From Microbacterium nanhaiense (GTDB lineage: Bacteria; Actinomycetota; Actinomycetes; Actinomycetales; Microbacteriaceae): 64,000 bases of DNA. Location of the stretch: assembly GCF_014646015.1 (NCBI RefSeq), contig NZ_BMMQ01000003.1:310001-374000 (forward strand), read 5' to 3'. The notes beneath the pieces were generated by a model, which saw nothing but the letters and a program-made list of their open reading frames with translations, did not search any database and was not told where the DNA came from. Below, in pieces: positions 26,687 through 35,503 of the stretch. The position numbers and the translations under genes are program-made. Numbering within the stretch: the stretch's first letter is position 1; each line of letters starts with the position of its first letter.

Positions 26687-27837
26687 CGTGAGCGTCCTTC
26701 CCAGGGGTCTGTGGCATCGAGCAGGTCTTCGATCTCGCGCAGTCGCGCGCCGAGATCGGCGAAGTGTGAATCGTCCGTCGGGCGGTGGGTGAGGACCTCG
26801 CGGATCTCGTGCGGATCCCGGCGGATCCGCGCCGCGATCGCGGCGGACAGGGTCTCGGGATCCGTGTCGGGGGCGAGCGCCAGCCGCGCGGCCATGCGGC
26901 GGGTCGCACCGCGGGCGATGGCGTCGTACGCGTGGGCGGCGCTGAGGCCATCGCGGTAGAGCCGGGCACGCCCCTCGAGGGTTTCCGCGGCGCGCACCGT
27001 GACGGGGAGGTTCTCGGCGACGAGGGGGCCGAAGCGGCGGCCGCGCCACACCGCGGCCGCGGCGGCGACGACGCCGAGCAGGACGATGACGGGTGTGACC
27101 CAGGCGGGCACGAGGTCGCCGAGCGTGTCCGCGCCGCCGGTGAGCTCCGCGCCCGTCGGGGCGTACCACACGACGCGGCCCGTCTCCCCGAGCAGTCCGA
27201 GGGCGAGCGCGGCGTGCCCGGCCGTCGCCAGGTGCTCGTTCGTCACGACCGCGCCGCCGTCGAGCGCGTAGACGGTCCCGTTCGTGACGAGACCGTACCC
27301 GTCTCCCGTCGGGTAGCAGCCGGTGCCCTGTTCGAGGGAGTAGGCCTCGCCGGGAACGATCTCGCCGGCGTTCTGCGCCTCCGGAACCTCGCAGCTCGCC
27401 GGGGCGCTCGCGCCGTTTCCGGATCCGCCGAAGCCGATGCCGGGGAAGAACTCGTCGAGGGCCGCGAAGTCGGCGCGCAGGATGACGGTGCGGGCGGGGG
27501 AGGCGGCGAGGTCGCGGAGAGCGCCCGGGTCGATCCGCGTCGCGTCGGTGACGACGAGCACCGCGTCGCCGCCGGCCAGTCGGCCCGCGTCCTCGGCCGA
27601 ATTCGTCGGCGTGACCTCCACCCCCTGGGCCTCGAGCAGCGTCGCGAGCGCGCGTGTGCCGTCGTAGCGGGGGCTGTCGATCGACAGCGGTTCGGGTTCG
27701 GAGTAGTCGAAGCGCAGAGTCGCGAGGAGGCCGCCGATGACGACCACGACCGCGACGATGCCGACCCACGACCAGACCCGGCGCCGGAGCGAGGTGCGCG
27801 GCTGTTCCGCCTTCTCGGCGGACGCGATGAGGCTCAT
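26683..27837 (-). CDS. DUF4350 domain membrane protein
   Basis: A 384-residue protein with one helix near 21-41, an extracytoplasmic domain starting with YDGTRALATLLEAQGVEVTPTNSAEDA (the DUF4350 Rossmann-like fold), a second helix near 250-270, and a cytosolic tail. ATGA overlaps link it to genes on both sides. It belongs to the MoxR/DUF58/DUF4129 cluster; its biochemical role is not known. Confidence 0.88.
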
Positions 27838-28481
27838 GCGAACGCCGCCCGTGCGGCGACGGCGGGTGTCGCCGACGCGATGGCCCGGTCGAGCGCCTCG
27901 AGGGCGCGGGCGGTCTCCGCGGATCCCTCGCGGCGCAGGTAGCGGACGTCATCGAACAGATCGGCGGAGCGCGCGAGTTCGTCGGCGTGGGGCGGGAAGA
28001 ATTCTCGCGCCTCGGCCGCGAGGCTACGCGCCGTCATGCCCGGGGGCGCGTGCAGGATCCCGCGCTCGTCGAGGCCGCGGGCGATGGCGCGGAAGCGCAT
28101 GATGATCGCCTCGTTCCACTGAGCGCTCCGTGCGGCCGCGTCCGCGAGCTCGCGCAGATCCGCCGCGGACACCGTGTCATCGTCGAAGACGGCCGAAGAC
28201 GCGTTCTGGCGCGTCCGATGATCGCCCCGTGGCCGCCCCCAGATCACGAAGGCGAGCACGATGGCGCCCATCACGATGGCGACGAGGATGACGGCCCAGA
28301 TCGGGCTGAACGCCCCGCCGGAGAGGTTCGGGCTGAGCAGGTCCCTGAGGAACTCGCCGATACTCCTCGCCACCTTGTCGAACAAGGTGGGCTCGGTCTC
28401 CTGGTAGACCGCCTTCCCCAACTCCTCCTCGGCCCAGCGACGGGCCTCGTCGGGGTCGGGGAGCTCGGCGAACGGGATCAT
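27834..28481 (-). CDS. DUF4129 domain membrane protein
   Basis: A 215-residue protein: an amphipathic N-terminus, one transmembrane helix (about 62-82), and a C-terminal cytosolic DUF4129 domain (AAARSAQWNEAIIMRFRAIARGLDERGI... MTARSLAAEA). In some proteins this domain is fused to a transglutaminase; here it is separate. It is ATGA-coupled to both neighbours. Confidence 0.9.
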   Translation of the reverse strand: MIPFAELPDPDEARRWAEEELGKAVYQETEPTLFDKVARSIGEFLRDLLSPNLSGGAFSPIWAVILVAIVMGAIVLAFVIWGRPRGDHRTRQNASSAVFDDDTVSAADLRELADAAARSAQWNEAIIMRFRAIARGLDERGILHAPPGMTARSLAAEAREFFPPHADELARSADLFDDVRYLRREGSAETARALEALDRAIASATPAVAARAAFA

Positions 28482-29785
28482 ACGGGCGGCGCCGGGGGCT
28501 GCGGACGCGAGCCCGGATCCGCGGGTCGCGGGGGCACGGCGCCGTCGCTCGAGGGTACGGGGCCGTCGCTTGAGGGCGCATGGCCGTCACTCGAGCTCGC
28601 GGGCACCGTGGGGGCGCCAGGGGCGGGCGGCTGGGTGGCGTATGCGCCGTACTGCGGGGGTGCGTACTGCGGAGGCGCGCCGTAGGCGGGATATGCGGTG
28701 GGAGGGGCGACGGGGGAGGCGTGCGGCGACGGCTGCGCGCCCTCCAGGAATTCGTAGGGGTCATCGGCATCCCCGTGCGCCTCGACGTAACGGCGCATGC
28801 GCAGGTCGATGCCCTCCTCGCGCATCCGCGCGTCGATGTAGGTCAGCACGCCGCCGGCGCCCGTGATGATCGTCATGATCGACGCGATCGCGAACGACAG
28901 GATCGAGCTGAGGCCGAGGAAGACGAAGCCCAGAACCGTCGCGGCCACGCTGGTCGACTCTCCGACGCCGAAGGGCACGAGCGTCGAGGTGATGAGCGGC
29001 GCGAACAACGACAGCGCGCTGGAGATCACGCTCGCGGCGATGTTCGTGACGAGGTAGAGCAGGGCCGCGACCCCGAAGGTCGGCCAGAAGCGGCCCCTCG
29101 TAAGCGTCCACGACCTCGCGATCGCGCGGAAGGGGCGCACGCGCTCGAGGACGATCGCGGACGGCACAAAGAACAGCTTGGTGCCGAGCCAGGCGTAGAC
29201 CACGATCCCGCCGAGCAGTTCCAGGAGCAGGAGGACGACGAAGAAGACCCACGTCACGGGGGTGTTCGCAAGCCCCAGGAGCACCAGGGGAACGGCGAGC
29301 ACCGCGAGGGCGATGATCGTCGCCAGGCCGATCAGCAGCGAGTACCCGAACAGCCGCCAGAAGGCCGGGCGCACGCGCTTCCAGAGCCGCGAGAACGGTG
29401 CCTTCTCCGCAAGGGCCGCGTGCGAGACCTCCGCGATCACGACGCCCTGCGCGATCGTCGTGACGGCCGCGAGCGCGAATGTGAGCACGATGCCGCCGAT
29501 CAGCGTGATCGCCGCCGCGCCCCACATCAGGTCCTGGAACTCCGCGGAAGCCGGATCCACGGTGTCGGCGCGGGAGAACGCGGCGGCCGAGATGCCCAAG
29601 AGCGCCGCGAGGTACAGCGTCATCGCGAGTGTCTGCACGCCGACGACGAAGAGCAGGAGCACCTTCGGATTACCGCGGAGCGCCGCGAAGGATCGGCCCA
29701 TGATGGTGCCGAAGCCATAGGGATACAGGGGGACGAGACCCTGGCGCGGGGCGGGGGCCCAGCCGGGGGCGGTGGTGTTCGTCAC
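28478..29785 (-). CDS. Membrane protein with glycerophosphodiesterase-type membrane domain
   Basis: A 435-residue protein with about six long hydrophobic helices between residues 40 and 330 in the pattern of the glycerophosphodiester phosphodiesterase membrane domain. A Pro/Ala/Tyr-rich, low-complexity C-terminal tail of ~90 residues follows. No catalytic domain is fused. GTG 29785 is chosen because AAGGAGG sits 7 nt upstream; an in-frame codon at 29815 lacks this. It is the first gene of the MoxR operon, divergent from mtrA. Confidence 0.85.
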   Translation of the reverse strand: MTNTTAPGWAPAPRQGLVPLYPYGFGTIMGRSFAALRGNPKVLLLFVVGVQTLAMTLYLAALLGISAAAFSRADTVDPASAEFQDLMWGAAAITLIGGIVLTFALAAVTTIAQGVVIAEVSHAALAEKAPFSRLWKRVRPAFWRLFGYSLLIGLATIIALAVLAVPLVLLGLANTPVTWVFFVVLLLLELLGGIVVYAWLGTKLFFVPSAIVLERVRPFRAIARSWTLTRGRFWPTFGVAALLYLVTNIAASVISSALSLFAPLITSTLVPFGVGESTSVAATVLGFVFLGLSSILSFAIASIMTIITGAGGVLTYIDARMREEGIDLRMRRYVEAHGDADDPYEFLEGAQPSPHASPVAPPTAYPAYGAPPQYAPPQYGAYATQPPAPGAPTVPASSSDGHAPSSDGPVPSSDGAVPPRPADPGSRPQPPAPPV

Positions 29786-29853
29786 GATGGATCCTCCTTG
29801 CCCCCATCGTTCCATACCCCGCGTGCCGCAGGCGCGGCGGTGCCCCGGCCGCC

Positions 29854-29859
29854 TAGACT
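29854..29859 (+). promoter_or_regulatory. Leaderless -10 of mtrA
   Basis: TAGACT ends 7 nt before ATG 29867, with no Shine-Dalgarno sequence between them. Confidence 0.55.
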
Positions 29860-29866
29860 GAGGCGC

Positions 29867-30547
29867 ATGACTGGTCGCATTCTCGTGGTGGACGACGACA
29901 CCGCCCTCGCCGAGATGATCGGCATCGTCCTCATGGGCGACGGATTCGAGACCTCGTTCTGCGCGGACGGCGCGCTGGCGGTCGACGCCTGGCGCGTGCA
30001 GAAGCCCGACCTTGTGCTTCTCGATCTCATGCTCCCCGGCAAGGACGGCATCGAGATCTGTCGTGAGATCCGCGAGGAGTCGGGCGTGCCGATCATCATG
30101 CTGACGGCCCGTTCCGATACGACGGACGTGGTGTCCGGTCTCGAGGCCGGCGCCGACGACTACATGGTCAAGCCCTTCAACCCGAAGGAACTCGTCGCGC
30201 GGATCCGCACGCGCCTGCGGCCGCTCTCTCCCGAGGGCGGGAAGACGCTACGCGTCGCCGACGTCGAGATCGACGTGGTCGCGCACGAGGTGCGTCGCGG
30301 CGACGAGTCGATCGCGCTCACGCCGCTGGAGTTCGAGTTGCTCGTGGCGCTCGCCTCGAAGCCGCAGCAGGTGTTCACGCGCGAGCAGCTGCTCGAGCAG
30401 GTGTGGGGTTACCACTACAAGGCCGATACGCGCCTCGTCAACGTGCACGTTCAGCGCCTCCGCTCCAAGGTCGAGGTCGACCCGGACAACCCCCGCGTCG
30501 TGATGACGGTGCGCGGCGTCGGATACCGCGCCGGCGCGACGGCGTAA
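29867..30547 (+). CDS. mtrA: MtrA response regulator, OmpR family
   Basis: A 226-residue protein. The receiver domain has acidic residues at 9-11, phosphoacceptor Asp53 in LLDLMLPGKDG, Thr80 and Lys102. The C-terminal winged helix contains LTPLEFELLVALASKPQQVFTREQLLEQVWGYHYKADTRLV. MtrA controls cell wall, division and osmotic genes in Actinobacteria. The next genes, mtrB and lpqB, confirm the identity. Confidence 0.97.
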   Translation: MTGRILVVDDDTALAEMIGIVLMGDGFETSFCADGALAVDAWRVQKPDLVLLDLMLPGKDGIEICREIREESGVPIIMLTARSDTTDVVSGLEAGADDYMVKPFNPKELVARIRTRLRPLSPEGGKTLRVADVEIDVVAHEVRRGDESIALTPLEFELLVALASKPQQVFTREQLLEQVWGYHYKADTRLVNVHVQRLRSKVEVDPDNPRVVMTVRGVGYRAGATA

Positions 30548-32211
30548 TGTCCGGAACGCTCGGCGGTCGCCTGCTGAGCCTCATCCGCCGGCCCATGCGG
30601 GCCTGGCGGCACTCCCTCCTGTTCCGGACGGTCGTGATCGCCTCCGGTGCGACGACGCTCGCGATCGTCATCGGCACCGTGTGGGCGACGCTGGCGATCC
30701 AATCCGACCTGCTCGGCGCTCGTCGGGATCAGATCCTCGCGGACACTAAGCGCGCGGTGGACTTTACCCAGACGGCCGTCTATCGGCAGGCCGCACCCAC
30801 CGACCGCGCGGCAGTGCAGCAGCTGCGCAACTCCATGACGGACAACCTCGCTACCGCGTCGTCGACGAACCTGATCCTGGGACTCCCGATCCCCGGCGCC
30901 TCCACGGCCGACGCGCCGGCCTCGTTCACGCTCTACGGCAGTGCCCTCGTGGAGTCGATGCTGAGCGACGGTCTGCGCGAACAGGTGCGCACCCGCCCCG
31001 AGACCCAGTGGTATCAGTCGATCGCCCTGCCCGGCGAGGACGGCCGCCCCGTTCCCGCGATCGTGGTGGGTCAACAGCTCGAGATGCCCAACGTCGGCGT
31101 CTACGAGGTGTACCTCGCCTACCCGCTCGACGACGTGTCGGAGACGGTGCGCTTCGTGCAGGGCGCGCTGTGGGTCATGGGGTTGTCGCTCGTCGTCATC
31201 GTCGGCGGGATCGTCTGGCTCGTGATGCGTTCGGTCGCGACACCCGTCGCCGACGTCTCCCGCGCGAGCGCGCGGCTCGCGGCGGGCGATCTCGCCGCGC
31301 GCCTCGAGGTCACGGGCGAGAACGAGCTCGCGACGCTCGCGCGGGCCTTCAACCGCATGGCCGACAGCCTCGAGAGCCAGATCCGCGAACTCGCGGAACT
31401 CTCCCTCGTGCAGCAGCGTTTCGTCTCCGATGTCTCGCACGAGCTCCGGACCCCGCTGACGACGATCCGCCTCGCCGCGGGCGTCCTGCACGGCGAACGC
31501 GAGGGATTCGACCCGATCACGGCCCGCTCCGCCGAACTCCTCTACGACCAGGTCGCCCGGTTCGAGGTGCTCCTCGCCGATCTCCTGGAGATCAGCCGCT
31601 ACGACGCCGGGTCGGTCGAGCTCTCGCTGGAGGAGATCAGCATGAGCGACGTCGCCGAGCAGGTCGCGGAGTCGTTCCGCCAGGTCGCATGGGAGCACGA
31701 CACCGAGCTGCACTTCACGGGCGCCATGGGTGACGACGTCATCCCCATGGATCCGCGGAGGATCCGCCGGATCCTGCGCAACCTCGTCGGAAACGCGATC
31801 GAGCACGGCGAAATGCAGCCCATCGACATCACCGTCGCACAGAACGAGACCGCGGTCGCCGTCGGCGTGCGCGATCACGGGCTCGGGATGCGACCCGAGG
31901 ATTCGGCGCGCGTCTTCGACCGCTTCTGGCGCGCGGATCCGTCGCGAAAGCGCACGCTCGGGGGGTCGGGGCTGGGGCTCGCCATCGCCCTCGGCGACGC
32001 GCGACTGCACGGCGGAACGATCGAGGTGTGGTCCCAGCTCGGTGTCGGCACGCACTTCGTCGTGACCCTTCCGCGCGGGGAACAGTCCGAGATGGAGTCG
32101 CCGATCCGGCTGGAGCCGCAGGAGCAGATCGAGGCGGCCGACGGGAGCGCCGCGGGAAGCGCCACCCGGGAGACCCTCGTCGTCCGCCACGACCAGGAGG
32201 AAGGGACATGA
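30547..32211 (+). CDS. mtrB: MtrB sensor histidine kinase
   Basis: A 554-residue kinase: helix ~25-50, an extracytoplasmic domain (~51-205), helix ~206-228, HAMP (~228-280), the dimerisation domain with His298 in FVSDVSHELRTPLTTIR, and the ATPase domain with the N box NLVGNAIEHG and G boxes DHGLGMRPED and GGSGLGLAIA. ATG 30547 shares one base with the mtrA stop TAA. It phosphorylates MtrA. Confidence 0.97.
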   Translation: MSGTLGGRLLSLIRRPMRAWRHSLLFRTVVIASGATTLAIVIGTVWATLAIQSDLLGARRDQILADTKRAVDFTQTAVYRQAAPTDRAAVQQLRNSMTDNLATASSTNLILGLPIPGASTADAPASFTLYGSALVESMLSDGLREQVRTRPETQWYQSIALPGEDGRPVPAIVVGQQLEMPNVGVYEVYLAYPLDDVSETVRFVQGALWVMGLSLVVIVGGIVWLVMRSVATPVADVSRASARLAAGDLAARLEVTGENELATLARAFNRMADSLESQIRELAELSLVQQRFVSDVSHELRTPLTTIRLAAGVLHGEREGFDPITARSAELLYDQVARFEVLLADLLEISRYDAGSVELSLEEISMSDVAEQVAESFRQVAWEHDTELHFTGAMGDDVIPMDPRRIRRILRNLVGNAIEHGEMQPIDITVAQNETAVAVGVRDHGLGMRPEDSARVFDRFWRADPSRKRTLGGSGLGLAIALGDARLHGGTIEVWSQLGVGTHFVVTLPRGEQSEMESPIRLEPQEQIEAADGSAAGSATRETLVVRHDQEEGT

Positions 32212-33944
32212 AACGCGTCGTCGCCCTCGTCGTGGCGTTGGTCGGCGCGGCCTCGCTGGCCGCGTGCACGAGCCTGCCCACCAGCGGCAACTACCAGCCC
32301 GGGCTCGGCACCGACACCGTCGTGCAGAACGCGCGGTGGCAGTTCAACCCGAACGGACCGGCCGATGGGGCGAGCCCCTCGGAGATCGTGCTGGGCTTCC
32401 TCGACGCCGGCGAGAGTCCGATGGGGGATTGGCAGATCGCGCGCGAGTTCCTCACTCCCGCTGCCGCGGCCGCGTGGGACCCGAACGCCCGCGTCACGAT
32501 CGACGATGTCGACGAGCGTGACGTGAGCGACATCGTGCCGGACGAGAACAGCGACGATGCCGGCGAGGTGGGCATGCGCGTGACGGCGCTGGCATCCCTC
32601 GACGCGACGGGCCTGTACACGGTCGAGGAGCAGGCGGTGAGGTCGTTCGACTTCGAGGTCGTCAAGACCGACGGCCAGTGGCGCATCTCCTCGGCGCCGG
32701 ACGGCATCGTCGTGCAGAGCGGAAACTTCGCGAATATCTTCCTGCCGCAGACGCTCATCTTCTCGGGGCTGAACAACCGCCTGGTGCCCGATGTCCGGTG
32801 GTTCCCCGACGTCGTGCAGCCGGTGCGCCGCGCCCTCGAGGAGTTGATCGAGGGTGGGCCGGCGCCGTGGTTGGAAGGATCCGTCACGAGCGCCTTCGAC
32901 GGCGTCCGCCTCGAGAACGTGCAGATCGACGACGACACGGTCACCGTCGAGCTCTCGGATGAGGCGGAGGAGGCATCCGGAGCAGATCGTGCTCGCATGC
33001 AGACACAGCTGGAGCGCACCCTCGAACCGATGAACGTCGCCACCGTCCGGATGACCGTCGACGGATCCCGCCTCACCGGCCCCGCCGACAACGTCGCGGA
33101 CATCGAGCCGGACGCCCGCGCCATCGTCATGACAGACGACGACTTCGGCTATCTCGCCGGCGGCGAGATCGAGGAGATCCCGGGGCTGACCAAGGCCATC
33201 CGCGAGAGGTTCACGCCGTCAAGCGAACAGTCGGTGTCGGATCCGGCGACCTCGATCTCGGTCGCGCCCGACCTCGGCAGCGCCGCGGTGCAGACGGAGA
33301 GCGGCGTGCTCTGGCGGATCGACGCCGAATCCGAGGAGTTCTCGCCGCTGAGCTTCGAGACCGACTGGCTCGCGCCCTCGCTCGATCCCTTCGGTTACGT
33401 ATGGTCGGCTCGCGACAGCGACCAGGAGAGGCTGTGGGCCTGGGGCGCCGCATCCGATCCCATCGCGATCGCCAGTTCGCTCGCGATGACGCACATCACG
33501 TCGATGGCGGTCTCCCGCGACGGCGCGCGAATCGCGGTGGTCGGCAGCCGCGACGATCAGCCGGTGCTCGTCGTAGCCGCGATCCGGCGAGACGATTCCG
33601 GCGCTCCCGTCGCCGTCGACGGCGTGCAGGGTGTCACGCATCTCGAGGCCGACGCGACCGACGTCGCCTGGGTGTCGCCGACCATCGTCGCCGCGTCGAT
33701 GTCGGGCGACGGGCGCACGCTCGTTCGCGAGCAACAGGTGGGCGGCACCTCGGAACGGCTCACCGCGTCGTTCACCTCGACCTCGCTGACCTACGGCAAC
33801 GCGAAGCAGCGCGAGCGGCTGCTCTCCGAGGACGGATCCCTGTACATCCGCTATCAGCGCACGTGGCAGCAGGCGGGCAGCGACGTCGTCGTGCTGGCCA
33901 CGCAGGTGGGCGCCCCGGACAACGCTCCCGAGCCCGAGCCGTAA
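32208..33944 (+). CDS. lpqB: LpqB-family lipoprotein
   Basis: A 578-residue protein. The signal peptide ends in lipobox LAAC with Cys20 as lipidation site. A GerMN domain (~195-300) and a beta-propeller-like C-terminal LpqB domain follow. LpqB modulates MtrB at the membrane outer face in mycobacteria. The start overlaps the mtrB stop (ATGA at 32208-32211). Confidence 0.95.
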   Translation: MKRVVALVVALVGAASLAACTSLPTSGNYQPGLGTDTVVQNARWQFNPNGPADGASPSEIVLGFLDAGESPMGDWQIAREFLTPAAAAAWDPNARVTIDDVDERDVSDIVPDENSDDAGEVGMRVTALASLDATGLYTVEEQAVRSFDFEVVKTDGQWRISSAPDGIVVQSGNFANIFLPQTLIFSGLNNRLVPDVRWFPDVVQPVRRALEELIEGGPAPWLEGSVTSAFDGVRLENVQIDDDTVTVELSDEAEEASGADRARMQTQLERTLEPMNVATVRMTVDGSRLTGPADNVADIEPDARAIVMTDDDFGYLAGGEIEEIPGLTKAIRERFTPSSEQSVSDPATSISVAPDLGSAAVQTESGVLWRIDAESEEFSPLSFETDWLAPSLDPFGYVWSARDSDQERLWAWGAASDPIAIASSLAMTHITSMAVSRDGARIAVVGSRDDQPVLVVAAIRRDDSGAPVAVDGVQGVTHLEADATDVAWVSPTIVAASMSGDGRTLVREQQVGGTSERLTASFTSTSLTYGNAKQRERLLSEDGSLYIRYQRTWQQAGSDVVVLATQVGAPDNAPEPEP

Positions 33945-34020
33945 CGATTCACAGCCGCCCTGGGCGGCACGTATTCCCCATCGGCGCCCCGCGGTCGCGC
34001 ACCGGCGGCACCATGGGGGA

Positions 34021-34680
34021 ATGGACGAGCTCATCGCCGCCCTCCGAGGGGCACTCGCCCTCCTCTTCCCCGTGTCCTGCGCGGGGTGCAACGAGGGTGG
34101 GTCGCCGCTGTGCGCGCGCTGCGCAGCAGCGCTGTCGCCCGACGTGCGCCGCGTCGAGCTCGACACCGGCATCGCGGTCTACTCGGCGCTCGAGTACGAC
34201 GGCGTCGCCGCGCGCGTCATCCGCGCGCTCAAACAGTCCGGCCGCGTCGGCCTGGCCCGCCGGCTCGCCCCGGCGATGAGGTCCGCGCTCGCCGCGGCCG
34301 CGGCAGGGGAGCGGGAGCTCCTGGCCGTGCCGGTGCCGCAGAGCCGCCGATCCGCTCGCCGCCGCGGTTATAGCGTCGTTGAGCTCCTGCTGCGCCGCGC
34401 CGGGGCGAGCCCGTCGCGCGCACTCGCCTGGAGGCGGCAGATCGCCGACCAGCGTGGCCTCGACCGGGAGGGCCGTCGGCGCAATCTTCGCGATGCGCTC
34501 GAGGCGCGCCGGATCCGCGCCGGCGTGCGCGTCGTCATCGTCGACGACGTCGTCACCACCGGTGCCACGGTGCGCGCGGCGCAGCGCGCCCTCGAGGCCG
34601 GCGGAGCCGTGGTCGTCGCGGCGGTCACGCTCGCGGCGACGCCGAAACGGCTCGGTGAACGCGGCGTGACACGCCCGTGA
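34021..34680 (+). CDS. ComF-family phosphoribosyltransferase-like protein
   Basis: A 219-residue protein. The N-terminal zinc finger uses Cys20, Cys23, Cys31 and Cys34, and the PRPP loop VVIVDDVVTTGATV spans residues 171-184. In competent bacteria ComFC is needed for DNA uptake; elsewhere the substrate is unknown. The order lpqB-comF-hpf is common in Actinobacteria. Confidence 0.93.
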   Translation: MDELIAALRGALALLFPVSCAGCNEGGSPLCARCAAALSPDVRRVELDTGIAVYSALEYDGVAARVIRALKQSGRVGLARRLAPAMRSALAAAAAGERELLAVPVPQSRRSARRRGYSVVELLLRRAGASPSRALAWRRQIADQRGLDREGRRRNLRDALEARRIRAGVRVVIVDDVVTTGATVRAAQRALEAGGAVVVAAVTLAATPKRLGERGVTRP

Positions 34681-34699
34681 ACTTCTTTATCGGAAAAGG

Positions 34700-34770
34700 G
34701 TGACAGGAGGTGAATCTGGCAATACGGTGGGGGCAAGAAAGCGACATGGTTCGCTCACTCCGGGCGAACC
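34700..34770 (+). promoter_or_regulatory. hpf promoter and 5' leader hairpin
   Basis: GTGACA (34700-34705) and TACGGT (34723-34728) are 17 bp apart. In the leader, GGTTCGC (34748-34754) pairs with GCGAACC (34764-34770). A GGGAGGC Shine-Dalgarno follows before ATG 34787. The hairpin could influence mRNA stability or translation; this is not shown by sequence. Confidence 0.5.
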
Positions 34771-34786
34771 GGAATGGGAGGCAAAG

Positions 34787-35449
34787 ATGGACACGAGCAT
34801 CGTCGGTGTGGGTGTCAGCGTCACCGAGCGGTTCCGTACCGTTGTTGACGAGAAGGTCGCGCGAGTGCAAACCCTCGCACCCCGAGCAGACTCCCTCGAT
34901 GTCAAAGTGACCCAGTCCGCACACCACCGCGGTCGGGTCGAAGAAACCAAGGTGGAACTCACGGTCACGGGTAAGGGCAAAGTCGCCCGAGCCGAGGCCC
35001 GCGCCGAGGACAAGTTCCAGGCGTTCGAGGAGGCGCTCGACAAGCTGACGAACCAGCTGCGTCGCGTCAAGGACAAGAGAGTCTCGGACCGCCAGCGCCC
35101 GCACGGCGCACGCCTCGAAAAGGGCAGCGGATCCCTGGCCGGCATCGACATCACCCCCGTCGACGCCGACACGCTCCACGCCGTCGCGACCGGGACCATC
35201 CCGGTGCAGTCGGAAGAGGAGACGGAGGAGAACTACTCGCCCGTCGTGATTCGCACGAAGACCTTCGAGCCCGAGTGGCTGACGGTGTCGCAGGCGGTCG
35301 ACAAGATGGAGCTCGTCGGGCACGACTTCTTCCTGTTCATCGATGCGCAGACCGACCGGCCGAGCGTGGTGTACCGCCGCCGCGGGTGGGACTACGGCGT
35401 CATCGAGCTCGAGACAGAAGCGCCGCCTCAGGTCGAACAGGCAGCCTGA
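34787..35449 (+). CDS. hpf: Long-form ribosome hibernation promoting factor
   Basis: A 220-residue protein. The N-terminal S30AE domain (1-~105) binds the 30S decoding centre; the C-terminal dimerisation domain (~155-215, PVVIRTKTFEPEWLTVSQAVDKMELVGHDFFLF... VVYRRRGWDYGVIEL) promotes 100S dimers in stationary phase. Upstream codons in the same frame lie in the leader; ATG 34787 has the Shine-Dalgarno. Confidence 0.95.
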   Translation: MDTSIVGVGVSVTERFRTVVDEKVARVQTLAPRADSLDVKVTQSAHHRGRVEETKVELTVTGKGKVARAEARAEDKFQAFEEALDKLTNQLRRVKDKRVSDRQRPHGARLEKGSGSLAGIDITPVDADTLHAVATGTIPVQSEEETEENYSPVVIRTKTFEPEWLTVSQAVDKMELVGHDFFLFIDAQTDRPSVVYRRRGWDYGVIELETEAPPQVEQAA

Positions 35450-35462
35450 CCGAGAGAACAGG

Positions 35463-35493
35463 GCGGGCCGCGGGAAGATCCCGCGGCCCCGCC
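35463..35493. terminator. Hairpin terminator between hpf and the binding-protein gene
   Basis: GCGGGCCGCGGGA pairs with TCCCGCGGCCCCGC with one bulge around AGA. It lies between convergent genes. No strong T tract follows. Confidence 0.65.
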
Positions 35494-35503
35494 GCACGTT
35501 CGG